Source: an uncultured Collinsella sp.
GTDB lineage: Bacteria; Actinomycetota; Coriobacteriia; Coriobacteriales; Coriobacteriaceae
NCBI GenBank assembly: GCA_958349325.1
Contig: CATWCP010000003.1
Coordinates: 1 to 64,000, forward strand
Direction of reading: 5' to 3'
DNA: 64,000 bases
A program made the position numbers and the translations under genes. Shown here in pieces: positions 27,383 through 35,093 of the stretch. The notes beneath the pieces were generated by a model. That model saw only the letters and a list, made by a program, of their open reading frames with translations. It searched no databases and was not told where the DNA came from. The stretch's first letter is position 1. Every line of letters starts with the position of its first letter.

Positions 27383-27814
27383 TTACTGGATGCGAGTTCG
27401 GCAGTAGGGGCAGACCTTCCAGTGCGCATCGAGCGGGCGATGGCAGCTGGGGCAGACGTTGCGAACCTGAGTGTCGCACACCGGGCAGACGACGAAGTCC
27501 TTCTCGATGGGCGCGCCGCACTGCGGGCAGGTGCCGTACTGGGCAAGCTGGCGCTCGCGCAGGGCCATGTCGAGCTCCTGCTCCTCGCGGTCGGACGCGT
27601 AGGAGTGCGGACGCAGGACCAGGTAGGCGATGAGGCCTACAAACGGGATGAGAGCGATGATGCCCCATGCCACGTAGGCGCTGGCGCCGCGGCGGCGAGC
27701 GTCGATGAACACGTAGACGACCGACAGCACATACAGGGCGATGATAAAGCCAACGAAGGCATAGACGACGCCCATAAGCTGCGGCGACATGAGCTCGGAG
27801 ATGTACTTGGACAT
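27383..27814 (-). CDS. Zinc-ribbon membrane protein
   Basis: A 143-residue protein with two hydrophobic helices (about residues 13-36 and 48-66) separated by a basic DARRRG loop, then four CxxC knuckles (CPQC, CPVC, CPSC, CPYC) forming two zinc ribbons. The helix part resembles the phospholipase-D-nuclease N-terminal (PLDc_N) type of membrane anchor. Function is unknown; such proteins are common single genes in Actinobacteria. It lies upstream of thrS on the same strand, 230 bases away with a promoter between, so it is probably a separate unit. Confidence 0.8.
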   Translation of the reverse strand: MSKYISELMSPQLMGVVYAFVGFIIALYVLSVVYVFIDARRRGASAYVAWGIIALIPFVGLIAYLVLRPHSYASDREEQELDMALRERQLAQYGTCPQCGAPIEKDFVVCPVCDTQVRNVCPSCHRPLDAHWKVCPYCRTRIQ

Positions 27815-28186
27815 TACGGGTACCTTTCGGATTATTTACAGTTCGGTCAAGTTTACCACGGGGTTTGTTTATATGGGACTACGGCTAGGGGCGGGGCTGG
27901 CGCGGACACAAACATCTCAATCTGTAACATCTACGGGTCAAAATCTCGGCTAAACGTTACAAATCGAGACGAAGAAAAATCTCCGAACCCAATGTCTCAA
28001 TCTGTAACAACTACTCAAGAAAATCGGCTCCAGATGTTACAAATCGAGATAAACGGGCAAGCCGTCAGCCAAACATCTCAATCTATAACATCTGAGCCCC
28101 AAAATCTCCCCTTCCTGTTACAGATAGAGACATTCAAAATCCGCCGGAAGGTTTGTCTTGATCTGCCACTATTTACTGCGTCCGTT
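27815..28186. other. Intergenic region with three hairpin repeats
   Basis: No gene is seen. Most of the stretch is the repeat cluster at 27915-28131. Confidence 0.6.
27915..28131. repeat. Three copies of a TCTCAATCTGTAACA hairpin repeat
   Basis: Units at 27915-27970, 27995-28049 and 28076-28131. Each starts TCTCAATCTGTAAC (third copy TCTCAATCTATAAC), has about 25 variable bases, and ends with a version of TGTTACAAATCGAGA, which is the near reverse complement of the start. Two more copies occur at 31423-31473 and 31498-31553. The regular spacing and variable centres look CRISPR-like at first sight but the units are hairpins, not direct repeats with spacers. Confidence 0.85.
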
Positions 28187-28447
28187 TTACCTGCTGGTTT
28201 GTTGGGAAATATCCCAATTTATCCCAAGTGCGTCGCAAACGGAACGCGCCACCTGCTCACGGGAGGGACGAATATAATGTCGCCCCGACACGCCCGGCGG
28301 GGAGTGTCCCATGAGCATTTCCATGAGGTCCCAGGGCATGTGCAGCTCCATCTCGCAGATGGTTCGCCACGAGTTGCGAAGGTTCGACCACGGGATGTGT
28401 TCGATACCCTCGGCTGCGCACCACTTCTTCCATCTATGATTGCACAT
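28187..28447 (-). pseudogene. Tyrosine recombinase (phage-type integrase) C-terminal fragment
   Basis: An 86-codon frame with the late catalytic motifs of tyrosine recombinases: LRNSWRT (Arg), LMGHS (His) and RHYIRPS (nucleophile Tyr). A stop codon lies directly before its first Met and the N-terminal two thirds are missing. It is probably the remnant of the enzyme that inserted the element now represented by the toxin-antitoxin genes to its right. Confidence 0.75.
28220..28233. repeat. Direct repeat TATCCCAAGTGCGT, left copy
   Basis: Fourteen bases identical to 31317-31330, inside the 3' end of the integrase fragment. The two copies bracket the toxin-antitoxin segment and could mark attachment sites, or reflect a second decayed integrase end. 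Confidence 0.4.
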
Positions 28448-28706
28448 CTATCGATTCATGGGCAGTCCGTCCCCGCGATCTGCTAGCCACTCGGAGCCTG
28501 CCGCGCGGCGCCTCTGCTTGCGCGTCATATAATGTCCCTAGGTCGCCCGGAGCTATCTCCGTATTACTCCGGCATCCTTGCTATCACCCCGCCGCGCCAA
28601 GGTTCCAGCCGTGCGCGGTGGGGTTTCTTTATGTCTGGAGCAGTTGTTGCGTCATCTGCAACAACTGGCCTTTTGCTGGGACCTGCCCTGTTCCTTCAGG
28701 GGCCCT
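28448..28706. other. Intergenic region with terminator-like hairpin
   Basis: No gene is seen in these 259 bases. A plus-strand TATAAT lies near 28529 and a strong hairpin at 28586-28624 followed by TTTCTTT, about 95 bases apart, which would fit a small RNA, but no good -35 box is present. Confidence 0.4.
28586..28630 (+). terminator. Strong plus-strand terminator
   Basis: Twelve-base arms ACCCCGCCGCGC and GCGCGGTGGGGT (one G-T pair) around a 15-base loop, followed by TTCTTT. Confidence 0.6.
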
Positions 28707-29741
28707 TTAGACTGCCATCCTGGTGTCAACAGCGTCTACGACCTCCGCTGCATATTTTGGATAGTCGATGACCTTGCCACTCCCCGTTTCCTTCCATGCC
28801 GATAGCTCATGGGAGAACTCTGATATCTCGCTTGCGGTGTCAAACGTGTCGACGAATCTGGCTACAAGATCGATGTACTCGAGTTCCTTTTCGTCAAACG
28901 TTTCCTCTGGTTCGACGAGCGGTTTTACGATTTCGCCCCAGCCGTTGGGGACAAGCTCTATCTTGCCCTGTTGCTGCAGGGCATAGAGCAAGGTGTCCTT
29001 ATCGTTTATGACGGGGCCATAGTCGGCATGTGCGTATTCGATTCCCGTGAGGGAGGTACTCGTCATGCCATAGCAGTAGTAGTCGAGGAAGAACATGGCC
29101 TTCTGCAGCTTGGTCTTATAGAGATTTTTGCAGCGATGGGCAAGAATGACAACGGCGCCACACACACGCGACCAATCGAACGGTCGGTATCCGTTCGTCC
29201 TCGACGGCGAGTAGGCCTCAAGTGGCGGCCAGCTAAAATCTAAAGTGCTGAAGCGATCCGGAGCCTGGGAGTCGACAAAGTTTTCGACGGCGCTGATAAT
29301 CTTCTCAGACAGCTGGTCTCTCTTTACGTTTAAAAGTGACAGGGCGCCAGCGGGGCTTGCTGCCAGCCTGATCATTCCATCGTGAGCCTCGTCCTGCAGC
29401 GCGCCAGACTCATATCGAGCCACAGTTTGCTCACCGAAGCCAAGGAAGCGGCTGAAATCTCTCAACGACAGGCCGTAGCGTTCGCGGACGGCCTTGATTT
29501 CCTCGGGGGAAAGTAAGTGATTCGTGGCGCGATAGGCGGCATAGGCGGCTGCGAGGTTATCGCTTTCTATGCGTGCGTCCGCAATAGCCGCCCCACAGAC
29601 GGGGCATACCGTGACCGTGGTCTCATAGGTAATATCCTGTTTTCTGATGCGCATCGTCTCGGTACGACGCTCTACGCGTGCCTCGACTTCCTGGTCGCAT
29701 TCAATGCAATAGGTGCTGAAAGTGCTCTTCATCTCGCTCAT
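28707..29741 (-). CDS. MqsA-like antitoxin with Panacea (SocA/DUF4065) domain
   Basis: A 344-residue protein in three parts: an N-terminal zinc finger with YCIECDQEV and CPVCGAAI, an XRE-type helix-turn-helix (about residues 75-130, with LSLRDFSRFLGFGEQTVARYESG) as in MqsA, and a C-terminal Panacea domain (about 200-330, with KLQKAMFFLDYYCYG, AHADYGPVI and VARFVDTF). It should bind DNA at its own promoter and neutralise the MqsR-like toxin encoded just upstream, whose stop overlaps its start (ATGA, 29738-29741). Confidence 0.85.
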   Translation of the reverse strand: MSEMKSTFSTYCIECDQEVEARVERRTETMRIRKQDITYETTVTVCPVCGAAIADARIESDNLAAAYAAYRATNHLLSPEEIKAVRERYGLSLRDFSRFLGFGEQTVARYESGALQDEAHDGMIRLAASPAGALSLLNVKRDQLSEKIISAVENFVDSQAPDRFSTLDFSWPPLEAYSPSRTNGYRPFDWSRVCGAVVILAHRCKNLYKTKLQKAMFFLDYYCYGMTSTSLTGIEYAHADYGPVINDKDTLLYALQQQGKIELVPNGWGEIVKPLVEPEETFDEKELEYIDLVARFVDTFDTASEISEFSHELSAWKETGSGKVIDYPKYAAEVVDAVDTRMAV

Positions 29742-30076
29742 CTCGGGACCTCCGTTCTATCCCGGTACAACTTGACAGAGAGGCATTTGCATCGCTCGGC
29801 CTCGTGTTTTATGGACATCTTTAGGTACAGCGTCTTGCCAAATGCCTTGGGCGAGAATTCGGCAACTGTCCATCCCGGGTATCGCGAGTCGCGGTCCGCT
29901 TCGGGTCCATCAAAACAGTCTCTTGGCGTGAGCGATAAGATCACGTTTTTGAGCTCGTCCATGGTGATTCCCATGTTCGCCATGAACTCCAGACTTGCCT
30001 CGCGTTCCACGAGGATGAAGCTATTTTTGTCCACGATTTCCTTCATCCAATGAAGGAAGAGCCCTCTGTTGTCCAT
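29738..30076 (-). CDS. MqsR-like toxin
   Basis: A 112-residue protein resembling MqsR/RelE-fold mRNA interferases: a short N-terminal helix, a central ITMDELKNVILSLTPRDC segment, then FDGPEADRDSRYPGW and a C-terminal KTLYLKMSIK strand followed by CKCLSVKLYRDR. It is paired with the MqsA/Panacea antitoxin gene that follows. Toxin-first order is the usual one for mqsRA. Confidence 0.8.
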   Translation of the reverse strand: MDNRGLFLHWMKEIVDKNSFILVEREASLEFMANMGITMDELKNVILSLTPRDCFDGPEADRDSRYPGWTVAEFSPKAFGKTLYLKMSIKHEAERCKCLSVKLYRDRTEVPR

Positions 30077-30220
30077 CCCTCTCCTTAGCTAGAAGTGTAA
30101 TCAATTAGTTACAATGATGGTGAAGAAATCGAGGTGATTCTGTGAATTCGACCTCTTGCGCCTAGTCAAATGACAGATAAAGCCTTGAGTTTGCCAACGA
30201 TTTGATTCGCGGCAGCCTGC
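30077..30220. other. Promoter region of toxin-antitoxin pair
   Basis: AT-rich spacer containing the likely toxin promoter; the repeated GTAACTAATTGATTACA-like stretch near 30096-30112 (minus and plus) is partly palindromic (TGTAATCAATTAGTTACA) and could be the antitoxin operator. Confidence 0.45.
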
Positions 30221-30403
30221 CTAGGCTCCGAACAGCTTTGCGAGCGTGCCGATGGCGCTGGTGACTGTGGGGACGAGTCCCGCGGCCTTGGATGCGAGGT
30301 CGAGCGCGTCCTTGGCCTTCCCGGCGAAGCCTCCCACGTCTTTTCCTCGGCGGCGAACCGCAGGTCGGCGAGTTGAATCGTACATTCCCATGTTATCTGC
30401 CAA
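30221..30403 (-). CDS. Small hypothetical protein
   Basis: A 60-residue frame (TTG start at 30403, or ATG at 30391). It has a basic N-terminal half (STRRPAVRRRGK) and an amphipathic, weakly hydrophobic end (ASKAAGLVPTVTSAIGTLAK). It follows the XRE gene by 40 bases on the same strand. I do not recognise a family. It could be a membrane-active peptide or a small phage-derived protein; it may also not be expressed. Confidence 0.4.
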   Translation of the reverse strand: MADNMGMYDSTRRPAVRRRGKDVGGFAGKAKDALDLASKAAGLVPTVTSAIGTLAKLFGA

Positions 30404-30443
30404 TCTCGCAGGTGGTTCCTTTGAATGCCTACGCGGACCTTAC

Positions 30444-30812
30444 TTAATCCGCTTCCAGCCCTTCGCCTTCAGGCGCCGCAACCTGAGCTTTGGACAACTC
30501 GGCCTGGTCGCGTGCCGTCTCCAGGATCTTCGAGCGCCTCTTCTCGGTGCTCTGCCGGTAGCAAGTGATCAGCTCGCCCTCCGCGCCTACCGGCGCCGTC
30601 GGCTTGTCCTCGGGATGTTCCTCGTACCATCCGAGCAGGTCGTTGGGGTCGGTGTTGAATACTTCGCAGAGCGCACCTACGAGCTCTGCGTTCGGATAGC
30701 TCTCCTCGCGCTCCCAAGACTGAATAGTTCGGAATGACTTGCCGACTTTTTGTGCAAGCTCCTTTTGGTTTAGCCCCAGGGCTTCTCGGCGCTCTCTTAG
30801 ACGAAGGTTCAT
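30444..30812 (-). CDS. XRE-family transcriptional regulator
   Basis: A 122-residue protein with an N-terminal helix-turn-helix (MNLRLRERREALGLNQKELA ... KSFRTIQSWEREESYPNA) and a charged C-terminal tail. The ATG at 30812 has AAAGGAG six bases upstream. It is divergent from the broken XRE gene at 30957, so the 140-base gap probably holds overlapping promoters, as in phage lysogeny switches. Confidence 0.88.
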   Translation of the reverse strand: MNLRLRERREALGLNQKELAQKVGKSFRTIQSWEREESYPNAELVGALCEVFNTDPNDLLGWYEEHPEDKPTAPVGAEGELITCYRQSTEKRRSKILETARDQAELSKAQVAAPEGEGLEAD

Positions 30813-30956
30813 CCTCACTCCTTTCTTTACGTTAAGTGAATAGTAAACAAATAAATGTCTTTATGCAAAAAAATGTTGCTTATTCGATTAACAGGGACAT
30901 ATAACTATTCATATTGAAATTCGACAGACAGAAAAGCGTCTCTAAGGAGGAACGAA
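30813..30956. promoter_or_regulatory. Divergent control region between two XRE genes
   Basis: AT-rich region with candidate promoter boxes facing both ways (for example TATTCA- and TATTCGA-like -10 boxes). The layout of two divergent XRE genes recalls a repressor/Cro switch. The exact boxes are uncertain. Confidence 0.4.
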
Positions 30957-31179
30957 TGGATTTCAGTAAGGAGCTGGAGGGGATATCCGCGCCGCACGCG
31001 CCCGAGCTGACCTTTCTCAGGCTGAGGTCGCTTCCAAGGTCGGAGTAAACGTCAGCACTTTCGCGAAGTACGAGAGTGGCGATTACATTCCTGGAGCCGA
31101 CAAGCTCTTGGCTATCTCGCAGGTTCTTGGTTGTCCGCCCAACGACCTGATGGGCTGGAACACGGACGAGGCCGCATAG
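30957..31179 (+). pseudogene. Frameshifted small XRE regulator
   Basis: A strong start (AAGGAGGAACGAATG) opens a frame that stops after 31 codons, but a second frame from about 30990 reads ADLSQAEVASKVGVN, FAKYESGDYIPGADKLLAI and PPNDLMGW to a TAG at 31177, an intact helix-turn-helix. A shift of frame near GGAGGGGATATCC joins them. The gene therefore appears recently broken. Confidence 0.75.
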
Positions 31180-31195
31180 GGATGGAGGAAGAGGA

Positions 31196-31387
31196 ATGAC
31201 TGGGAGGAGCTACGAGCTATCCGACGACATCACGATCCTGGGCGGCATGGTGATCTTTGTGTTAACAAACTGGGAAATTCGGGGTGCACGCCCGCGTGGC
31301 TTTCGTATCCCCAAACTATCCCAAGTGCGTGTGCTAACCCGTTTTTACGCGCTTGTGCCGTTGTTGCCGTACATAACCCGCAGGTAA
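31196..31387 (+). CDS. Doubtful short gene, possibly truncated
   Basis: A 63-codon frame with a good ribosome site (GGAGGAAGAGGA before the ATG). The first 25 residues (MTGRSYELSDDITILGG..) look like a real N-terminus in the XRE operon, but the rest runs into the direct repeat at 31317-31330 and looks non-coding. It is probably the start of a gene cut off at the element border. Confidence 0.35.
   Translation: MTGRSYELSDDITILGGMVIFVLTNWEIRGARPRGFRIPKLSQVRVLTRFYALVPLLPYITRR
31317..31330. repeat. Direct repeat TATCCCAAGTGCGT, right copy
   Basis: Identical to 28220-28233. It may be the right border of the degraded element. Confidence 0.4.
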
Positions 31388-31422
31388 GCAGTGTGTTTGT
31401 TTTTGTCGTTCTTTCAGGTCAG

Positions 31423-31553
31423 TTCTGTAACATCTAGAACCCAAAACAGTCCCCAGATGTTACAGATCGAGACAGAAGAATCTCTCCCCGGCTTCAATCT
31501 CAATCTGTAACAACTGGAACCCAAATCCTCAGCTTAATGTTACAGAACGAGAC
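31423..31553. repeat. Two further copies of the TCTGTAACA hairpin repeat
   Basis: Units at 31423-31473 (TTCTGTAACATCT with AGATGTTACAGATCGAGA) and 31498-31553 (TCTCAATCTGTAACA with TGTTACAGAACGAGA). Same family as 27915-28131. Confidence 0.85.
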
Positions 31554-31690
31554 AAACCTCTGACGCCAGGGGCGGCAGACGAGGTCACCGATGGTCTTGG
31601 GTCTCCCCTCGCCTGCCGTTGGCGGGTGTTGCTGGGCTGTTCGCCGCATTGCCGCCGCGCTGGGGGTGTGTAGACCGTAGGATGTTCTTA

Positions 31691-31705
31691 TTGACAGCCT
31701 GTCAA
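31691..31705. promoter_or_regulatory. Palindrome TTGACAGCCTGTCAA, likely operator
   Basis: Seven-base perfect arms around one base, 17 bases before the GTG start of the GlpA-like gene. Position and symmetry suggest a repressor or activator site, perhaps overlapping the promoter. Confidence 0.55.
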
Positions 31706-31722
31706 CTTGTCTGGGAGGCACT

Positions 31723-33177
31723 GTGACAGAAACGTTTGATATCGCGATTGTCGGCGCGGGCATCACCGGATGCGCCATCGCGCGGCAGCTCGCGCGATTT
31801 GACCTGTCCATTTGCGTAGTCGAGGCGGCTAACGATATTGCGCTGGGTGCGTCGAAGGCCAATGGCGGCCTGGTGCATGCCGGCTACGATCCGACACCTG
31901 GCACGGTTAAGGCACAGGTCAACGCCCGTGGCTGCGAGTTGTACGGTACGTGGGCGCAGGAGCTGGACTTTCTGTTCTGCCGCACCGGATCGATGGTGTT
32001 GGGCTTCAACGACGAGGACCGCGCGCATCTGGAGCAGCTGCGGAGCAATGGCCTTACCAACGGTGTGCCCGAGCTGTCAATCGTCGGACCCGACCGCATC
32101 CACGAGTTAGAGCCGCGCGCCAGTGCCGATGCAACGTGCGCGTTGTGGTGCCCCTCGACTGGGTTTGTCGACCCGTTTGAGGTTGCCATCGCCGCACTGG
32201 AGAACGCCGTGGCCAACGGGGTGACGTTTATACGGTCCGCGTCGGTGGAAGCGATTGAAGTCGCGGGCTCGGGCGACGACACGCGCTTTACGCTGCTGAC
32301 GCCTGCCGGCGACGTGCACTGCCGTTACCTGATCAACGCCGCGGGCAACGGAGCCGCAAGCATCTCGCATATGGCGGGCGCCAAAGAGTTCCAGATGATC
32401 TGGCGTCAGGGCAACATCGTGGTGCTGGACAAGGAGCCGCGCACGCTCATGCCGCTCTACCCCGTGCCGACGCCGGTGTCGAAGGGTGTTATCGTCACGG
32501 GCACCGTGCACGGCAATACCGTGATCACCGCCACGGCTGCCGTGCGCGAGCCGGGCGACACGCAGACCTATGCGAACGATGTGAAAGCGCTGCTGACCGG
32601 TGCGCGCAAGCTGGTGCCCGATCTGGATACGCGCCGCGTGGTGCGCGCATTTGCCGGCGGGCGTCCGGTCATTCAGGGAACGAACGACTTCTTTATTGGA
32701 CAGTCGGCCGTGGTGCCGAGGCTGTTCCAGGCGGCGGGCATTCAGTCGCCGGGCGTGGCAAGCGCGCCGGCCATTGCCGAGCGCATGGAGCAGGTACTGC
32801 ACGACGCCGGCGTAGCTCTGCGCGAACGGAACGATTGGGACCCGATACGCCGCGCGCCGGACGACTTTGACCGCGCGCCGCTGGCGCGCAAGGAAGAGCT
32901 CATTGAGACCGACCCCGCATGGGGGCAGATCGTCTGCCGCTGCGAGACGGTGCCCGAGGCTGAGATTGTGGCAGCGATCCGACGTCAGCCGGGCGCGGTT
33001 TCGGTCGAAGGCGTCAAGCGCCGCTGTCGTGCCGGCATGGGTCGGTGCCAGAGCGGTTTTTGCCAGAGCCGCGTGGTGGCGATTCTTGCCCGAGAGCTGG
33101 ACTGCGACCCCAGCGAGGTGTTGTTGGAGGATGCCAGATCTTGGTTGGTCGAGAGGCCGCTGAAGGGGGTGCGCTAG
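31723..33177 (+). CDS. GlpA-like FAD-dependent dehydrogenase with BFD-type iron-sulfur domain
   Basis: A 484-residue flavoprotein of the DAO/glycerol-3-phosphate dehydrogenase type. Residues 5-35 form the FAD site (FDIAIVGAGITGCAIARQLA with acidic end VVEA); the motif ASKANGGLVHAGYDP follows; the C-terminal [2Fe-2S] BFD-like domain has CRCETVPEAEI and RRCRAGMGRCQSGFC. The substrate could be glycerol 3-phosphate or a 2-hydroxyacid. Electrons would pass to the next two proteins. Start is GTG with GGGAGG upstream. First gene of a three-gene operon. Confidence 0.85.
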   Translation: MTETFDIAIVGAGITGCAIARQLARFDLSICVVEAANDIALGASKANGGLVHAGYDPTPGTVKAQVNARGCELYGTWAQELDFLFCRTGSMVLGFNDEDRAHLEQLRSNGLTNGVPELSIVGPDRIHELEPRASADATCALWCPSTGFVDPFEVAIAALENAVANGVTFIRSASVEAIEVAGSGDDTRFTLLTPAGDVHCRYLINAAGNGAASISHMAGAKEFQMIWRQGNIVVLDKEPRTLMPLYPVPTPVSKGVIVTGTVHGNTVITATAAVREPGDTQTYANDVKALLTGARKLVPDLDTRRVVRAFAGGRPVIQGTNDFFIGQSAVVPRLFQAAGIQSPGVASAPAIAERMEQVLHDAGVALRERNDWDPIRRAPDDFDRAPLARKEELIETDPAWGQIVCRCETVPEAEIVAAIRRQPGAVSVEGVKRRCRAGMGRCQSGFCQSRVVAILARELDCDPSEVLLEDARSWLVERPLKGVR

Positions 33178-33178
33178 G

Positions 33179-34525
33179 ATGGCGGAATTCAAATCGAACG
33201 CGATTGATTGCGGCCTCGCAGAAGCCGTACAAACGCAGGCCTTCGACGTGGTCGTTATCGGCGGCGGACCTGCCGGCATGGCGGCCGCGCTGGCCGCGCA
33301 TAAGGCAGGGGCACGCGTAGCCATCGTGGAGCGCGAGCAGCACCTGGGCGGCATCCTCCGCCAGTGCATCCACCCCGGCTTTGGCCTGTCGCACTTTAAA
33401 CAGGAGCTCACCGGTCCCGAGTACGCGCAGCGCTTTATCGACCAGGTGTACGCAACCGACATTGCGCTGTTCCTGAACAGCATGGTGATTGGAATTGATT
33501 CAGGCGAGCCTACGGAAGACACCTCGGTCCACACCGTCACGCTCATGAGCACCGCCGGCATGCTGCAGCTCACCGGGCGCGCGATCGTCCTTGCCATGGG
33601 GTGCCGCGAGCGCACGCGCAGCGAGATTAAGATTCCCGGCAGTCGTCCCGCCGGCGTGTTTACGGCCGGCCTGGCGCAGCGATACATCAATATCGAGAAC
33701 CTCAAGCCCGGCTCGCATGCCGTCATTTTGGGCTCGGGCGACATTGGGCTGATCATGGCGCGCCGCTGCACGCTCGAGGGGGTTTCCGTCGAGGGCGTGT
33801 ACGAGCTCATGCCATACGCCAACGGTCTGCGCCGCAACGTCAAGAACTGCCTGGACGATTTTGGCATTCCGCTGCATCTGTCCACCACGGTCACGCGCGT
33901 GATTGGGCACGACCGCGTGGAAGCCGTCGAGGTAAGCCAAGTCGACGAGCACCTGGCGCCCATTCCGGGAACCGAGCGCATTGTTACGTGCGACACTCTG
34001 CTGCTTTCGGTGGGATTGATTCCCGAGAACGAGCTTTCGGTTGCCGCGGGCGTAGAGCTTGACCCGCGCACGCAGGGCGCCGTGGTGGACCAGAGTCTGC
34101 AGACAGGCGTGCCGGGCATCTTTGCCTGCGGCAACGTGCTGCACGTACACGACCTTGCCGACAACGTAACGACCGAGTCCGAGAGGGCTGGCGCAACTGC
34201 AGCGGCGTACGCGATGGGGGCCGGCGCGGGCGCCGTTCCGGACTGCGAGCTCACGGTCTCCCCTGCCGGCATCGCGGGCTACGCGCTGCCGGGACGCATT
34301 ACGGCCGCAGCGCTCACCAAGCTCAACTTCCGCGTGCGCCGGCCAGTCAATGCCGCCTGCGTGAGGATCTTGGCCGACGGCGAGGAACTGTTCGTCGGCA
34401 AGGTCCGCGCGTTTAAGCCTAGCGTTATGGAGAGTTTCCCACTGCCGGCAAAGGTGATTCAGCGCGCACTCGACCTGGGTGCCAGTGAGATTGTCCTGTC
34501 CGTTGACCCTGTTGAGGAGGCGTAA
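33179..34525 (+). CDS. NAD(P)/FAD-dependent oxidoreductase (GlpB-like partner)
   Basis: A 448-residue pyridine-nucleotide-disulfide-type flavoprotein. The FAD motif is VVVIGGGPAGMAAALAAHKAG near residue 21, a CIHPGFGLSHFKQELTGPEY stretch follows, an AMGCRERTR motif and a second dinucleotide motif HAVILGSGDIGLIMARR lie in the middle, and GIFACGNVLHVHDLADNV near the end completes the FAD fold. It begins 1 base after the preceding gene. Such proteins form a complex with the GlpA-like subunit and a DUF1667 protein. Confidence 0.87.
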   Translation: MAEFKSNAIDCGLAEAVQTQAFDVVVIGGGPAGMAAALAAHKAGARVAIVEREQHLGGILRQCIHPGFGLSHFKQELTGPEYAQRFIDQVYATDIALFLNSMVIGIDSGEPTEDTSVHTVTLMSTAGMLQLTGRAIVLAMGCRERTRSEIKIPGSRPAGVFTAGLAQRYINIENLKPGSHAVILGSGDIGLIMARRCTLEGVSVEGVYELMPYANGLRRNVKNCLDDFGIPLHLSTTVTRVIGHDRVEAVEVSQVDEHLAPIPGTERIVTCDTLLLSVGLIPENELSVAAGVELDPRTQGAVVDQSLQTGVPGIFACGNVLHVHDLADNVTTESERAGATAAAYAMGAGAGAVPDCELTVSPAGIAGYALPGRITAAALTKLNFRVRRPVNAACVRILADGEELFVGKVRAFKPSVMESFPLPAKVIQRALDLGASEIVLSVDPVEEA

Positions 34526-34529
34526 AACC

Positions 34530-34928
34530 ATGAGCACGAATGCGACCGAAACGCTGCAGTTCAACTGCACGACCTGCCCATCCGAATGCCTTCTGACCGT
34601 AGAGGTAGAACGCGACGCCAATGGCGCCGTGGTGGGAGTACGCTCGGTGACCGGCAACAGCTGTCCGCGCGGCGATAAGTTCGCACATCAGGAGCTCACC
34701 TGCCCCATGCGTGTGCTCACAACCACCGTTGCCGCATCCGGCGGCGACGAGACACTTCTCCCCGTACGCACCGCCGAAGCCATCCCGCTGGCACTCCACG
34801 CCCAAGCCATGGCCCTCATCCGCGGTCTAGTGGTCAAAGCCCCCATCCGCATTGGCGACGTCGTGCTGGAAGACCTTCTCGGCACCAGCATCGACCTCGT
34901 CGCCAGCATGGATATCGACCGAGTCTAA
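34530..34928 (+). CDS. DUF1667 protein
   Basis: A 132-residue protein with four Cys in a rubredoxin-like or iron-sulfur arrangement (FNCTTCPSECLLTV, then NSCPRGDKFAHQELTCPMR) typical of DUF1667. Members are always found next to GlpA-like and pyridine-nucleotide oxidoreductase genes, as here, and probably form the third subunit of the complex. The ATG at 34530 has GAGGAGG upstream, overlapping the end of the previous gene's reading frame region by spacing only. Confidence 0.87.
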   Translation: MSTNATETLQFNCTTCPSECLLTVEVERDANGAVVGVRSVTGNSCPRGDKFAHQELTCPMRVLTTTVAASGGDETLLPVRTAEAIPLALHAQAMALIRGLVVKAPIRIGDVVLEDLLGTSIDLVASMDIDRV

Positions 34929-34984
34929 GTAACTAATTAGGGACGGGCTCTTTAAGCTACCCTGCCATCCACCCTGCCCTCCTC

Positions 34985-35052
34985 AGTTGCGGTGAAATAG
35001 TTCCTGATTTCCGCCAAAACCCCGGCATCTAGGAACTATTCCACCGCAACTT
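34985..35052. repeat. GTTGCGGTG palindrome, copy 1
   Basis: Arms AGTTGCGGTGAAATAGTTCC (34985-35005) and its near reverse complement (35031-35052). Other copies: 36766-36832, 45283-45353, 49424-49498. The outer GTTGCGGTG/CACCGCAAC is constant while the inner arm bases vary together between copies. Confidence 0.85.
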
Positions 35053-35093
35053 GCCTTGGGATCGGTATTTAGCTTGTGCCCACTTTAGTGCCA

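Larger units (their letters stand above)
31388..31722. other. Intergenic region with hairpin repeats and glp operator
   Basis: Contains two hairpin repeats (31423-31553), an imperfect hairpin at about 31570-31616 (CGGCAGaCGAGG with CCTCGcCTGCCG), and the palindrome at 31691-31705. No gene is seen. Confidence 0.5.

Noticed and set aside
27915..28131. CRISPR array
   Set aside because: Units are hairpins with irregular length, only three copies, no cas genes and no constant direct repeat with unique spacers.
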